Below, in pieces: positions 62,076-64,000 of a stretch of 64,000 nt of DNA. Source of the DNA: Margaritifera margaritifera (taxonomy: Eukaryota > Mollusca > Bivalvia > Unionida > Margaritiferidae); contig JAQPZY010001498.1 of the NCBI GenBank assembly GCA_029931535.1, forward strand, positions 297,501 to 361,500, given 5' to 3'. The position numbers and the translations under genes are program-made. Positions within the stretch are counted from its first letter, which is position 1. Each line of letters opens with the position of its first letter. The notes under the pieces are model-generated. The model did not search any database. It was not told the origin of the DNA and saw only the letters and a program-made list of their open reading frames with translations.

Positions 62076-63715
62076 CTCAAGTACAAAATAGTGAATGGGT
62101 ATTTACACATATGATGATGCGTGTAAAATCAATTTCAAACGTGTCACGAGTGTTTAACTTTAGTGACAAACCCAGAAATAACAAGATTATTTGAAAAAGG
62201 ACAGTTCTTCTGAAAAATATGTAAATTATGCATATTTGTCTATTAATACAGTAACTTAAAAACATATTACCGCATAGATGCTCTTCTTGGTTGTTTGAAA
62301 AAAATGTTCTCCCGCAAAGTTATGCTTGTTGACATTTGTAATAGTGACCTTGTCTCCTTTTTTAGTTCCTGTGCCAACGATCCCCAGTAAGCATTTCAGC
62401 AAGCTGCTATGTCGTCCTTTAGTCTCGCTTAGACTAAAGTTAGACCAGCATCTTTAAAATTTTTGGTCATCATTGGGCTGGTCTAGAAAATAAATAGTTG
62501 ATATATTAAAAAAAAAAATGAAGAAGTATGTATATAAAGTTTCAGTCAAACGTTGATTGTGCTTCTGATAAGTAGACACAGATTATGTTCTTTCTAAGTA
62601 TGTTATATTTTAAGTAAACATATACATTGGTTGAGTCAGTAAATTGCACACGCCTGCTGTGTGTTTTGGAGCTGTCACCAGAAAATTGTTTCAGCTTTCA
62701 TTGTTGTTCGGATACATTCTGTGACCTTGGTTATAATGAAAAGAAAATACATTTGTTTTTTAATTCAGCTGAACGAAGATCACCAACATTTCTGAGTGGT
62801 TACTTAGGCAGAACGCTATTTCTCTTCACGAATGCAAAAACACCCCCCAGTTCATTCTTTTCGGTAGAGAAACGTTTACCCATGTTTATTTTTTCTTATG
62901 CGTAGTTAACGAATTATATTGCGTCGTAAAAAAAAAGAAAGAAAACAAAAATTCGTGTCAATTAAAATAGATGAACAATCTCGCTAGTTGGCGATAAAAT
63001 GGAGATTAAAGGTTAAGCTTTTTTTCTGTTCTCTGTTAACAACTTTAGGGCAAAAAATCTTTGTCAGTTTTATTGATGTCGTAAAAGTTGCCATAAAAGG
63101 TCAACAATATATGAGTGTACTTCTACCTGAACAATTGTATCAGTCCTAGTTAAAGGTAAACGGTGACATAATATTATTTATAAAGCTTCTTTTTTTTTTA
63201 ATGCTACAGCTATTTGATCATGAAAGAAGATAACAAATATTTCAAACTTACGAAACATTTAATGATCAAATCTTCTTGCTACAACACAAAATGTAGGCAC
63301 ATAATAAGAAAAGTTCCGCGACAGTATGCGAGGTTATTAGGAAACAATTTCTGAAGGTATCCTTTCAAGAAAAAAAAGGTTACAAACTCACAATAGAAAA
63401 CATTATTTCATTTTGGTTCAAAATGCTGAGTTTATTAATAATGATATTTACCTTCGTGCAATTATTCAGAAAATGTATACTTTTAAAGATTTCATTTGAA
63501 AATAAGTATTCTTCAAATTTATAGAAGGGATGGATGCCTTCAAACTTGAGAAAGACACTATTCTCATCTTATACATCATAATTTAGAGAAAATAAAATAT
63601 ACTGCCCCTTTCCCAACCCGATTTTCTTTTCATTTATACCATAGCCATCCATTCATTTTATTCATTCAAACATACATTTATTGATTAATCTTTTAATTCG
63701 TACATGTCTTTGTTC
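62075..63715. other. no recognisable feature
   Basis: AT-rich, no coding homology or clear repeat. Confidence 0.5.
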
Positions 63716-63716
63716 A

Positions 63717-63747
<31 letters not shown>

Positions 63748-63866
63748 CATACATACATACATACATACATACATACATACATACATACATACATACATAC
63801 ATACATACATACATACATACATACATACATACATACATACATACATACATACATACATACATACAC
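63717..63866. repeat. (TACA)n microsatellite, about 37 units
   Basis: Uninterrupted TACA/CATA run. Open frames over it are repeat translations. Confidence 0.98.
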
Positions 63867-64000
63867 AATATGTACATGTAAATATCAACCTACGTTTCTA
63901 CCTGTCTGTTTAGATGGATGCTTGCCACGTCGAAACTCAATGCGCGTTCCAGTTCCTGAATAAAATCTGAGATTTAAGAGAAAGGAAGATTTTCACTGTA

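Overview
The window reads as AT-rich nuclear DNA of an invertebrate animal, most likely a mollusc or close lophotrochozoan. I see no rRNA, no true tRNA gene, no bacterial-style operon and no recognisable host gene exon. The lophotrochozoan guess rests on degenerate tandem repeats of a kind I associate with molluscan intergenic DNA (690-2830, 2990-3510, 49830-50440), tRNA-derived SINEs, and very long TATC, TGTA, CT and TA microsatellites. The species is inference.

The content is a graveyard of mobile elements. The most informative is an 11.3-kb Polinton/Maverick (37696-49029) with ~180-bp terminal inverted repeats. It carries, in order: a protein-primed type B DNA polymerase lacking its N-terminal part (+), a retroviral-type integrase (-), a zinc-ribbon plus parvovirus-like phospholipase A2 gene (-), a packaging ATPase, coiled-coil and small helical proteins, a candidate minor capsid protein, the double-jelly-roll major capsid protein, a hydrophobic core-type protein, an adenain/Ulp1-like cysteine protease, a candidate fibre-like protein and a small membrane protein. 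Almost every gene has frameshifts or stops, so it is a dead provirus-like element, but gene order and overlaps are still legible.

A second, far older Polinton lies at about 19.7-30.6 kb. Its PolB reads rightward (19660-22460); ATPase (23850-24510) and integrase (29256-30128) read leftward. Its integrase belongs to a different branch from that of the first element. Two later insertions sit inside its PolB: a ~460-bp dispersed repeat also found near 3.6-4.1 kb and 56.2-56.4 kb, and a microsatellite-ended retroposon with a perfect 10-bp target duplication.

Other elements: two short hAT-type MITEs (2179-2345, 4239-4365); a palindromic TA-target MITE family (15715-15934, 52292-52503, fragment 7328-7373); a 646-bp element with perfect 15-bp inverted repeats (12393-13038) and a short relative (34945-35052); SINEs (9310-9596, 18370-18683, fragment 30866-30952); a non-LTR reverse transcriptase remnant (36884-37390); and a CACTA-like DNA transposon (58330-60771) inserted in a 51-bp minisatellite. 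Several minisatellites, including a 39-bp array of about 20 units (16745-17541), fill much of the rest.
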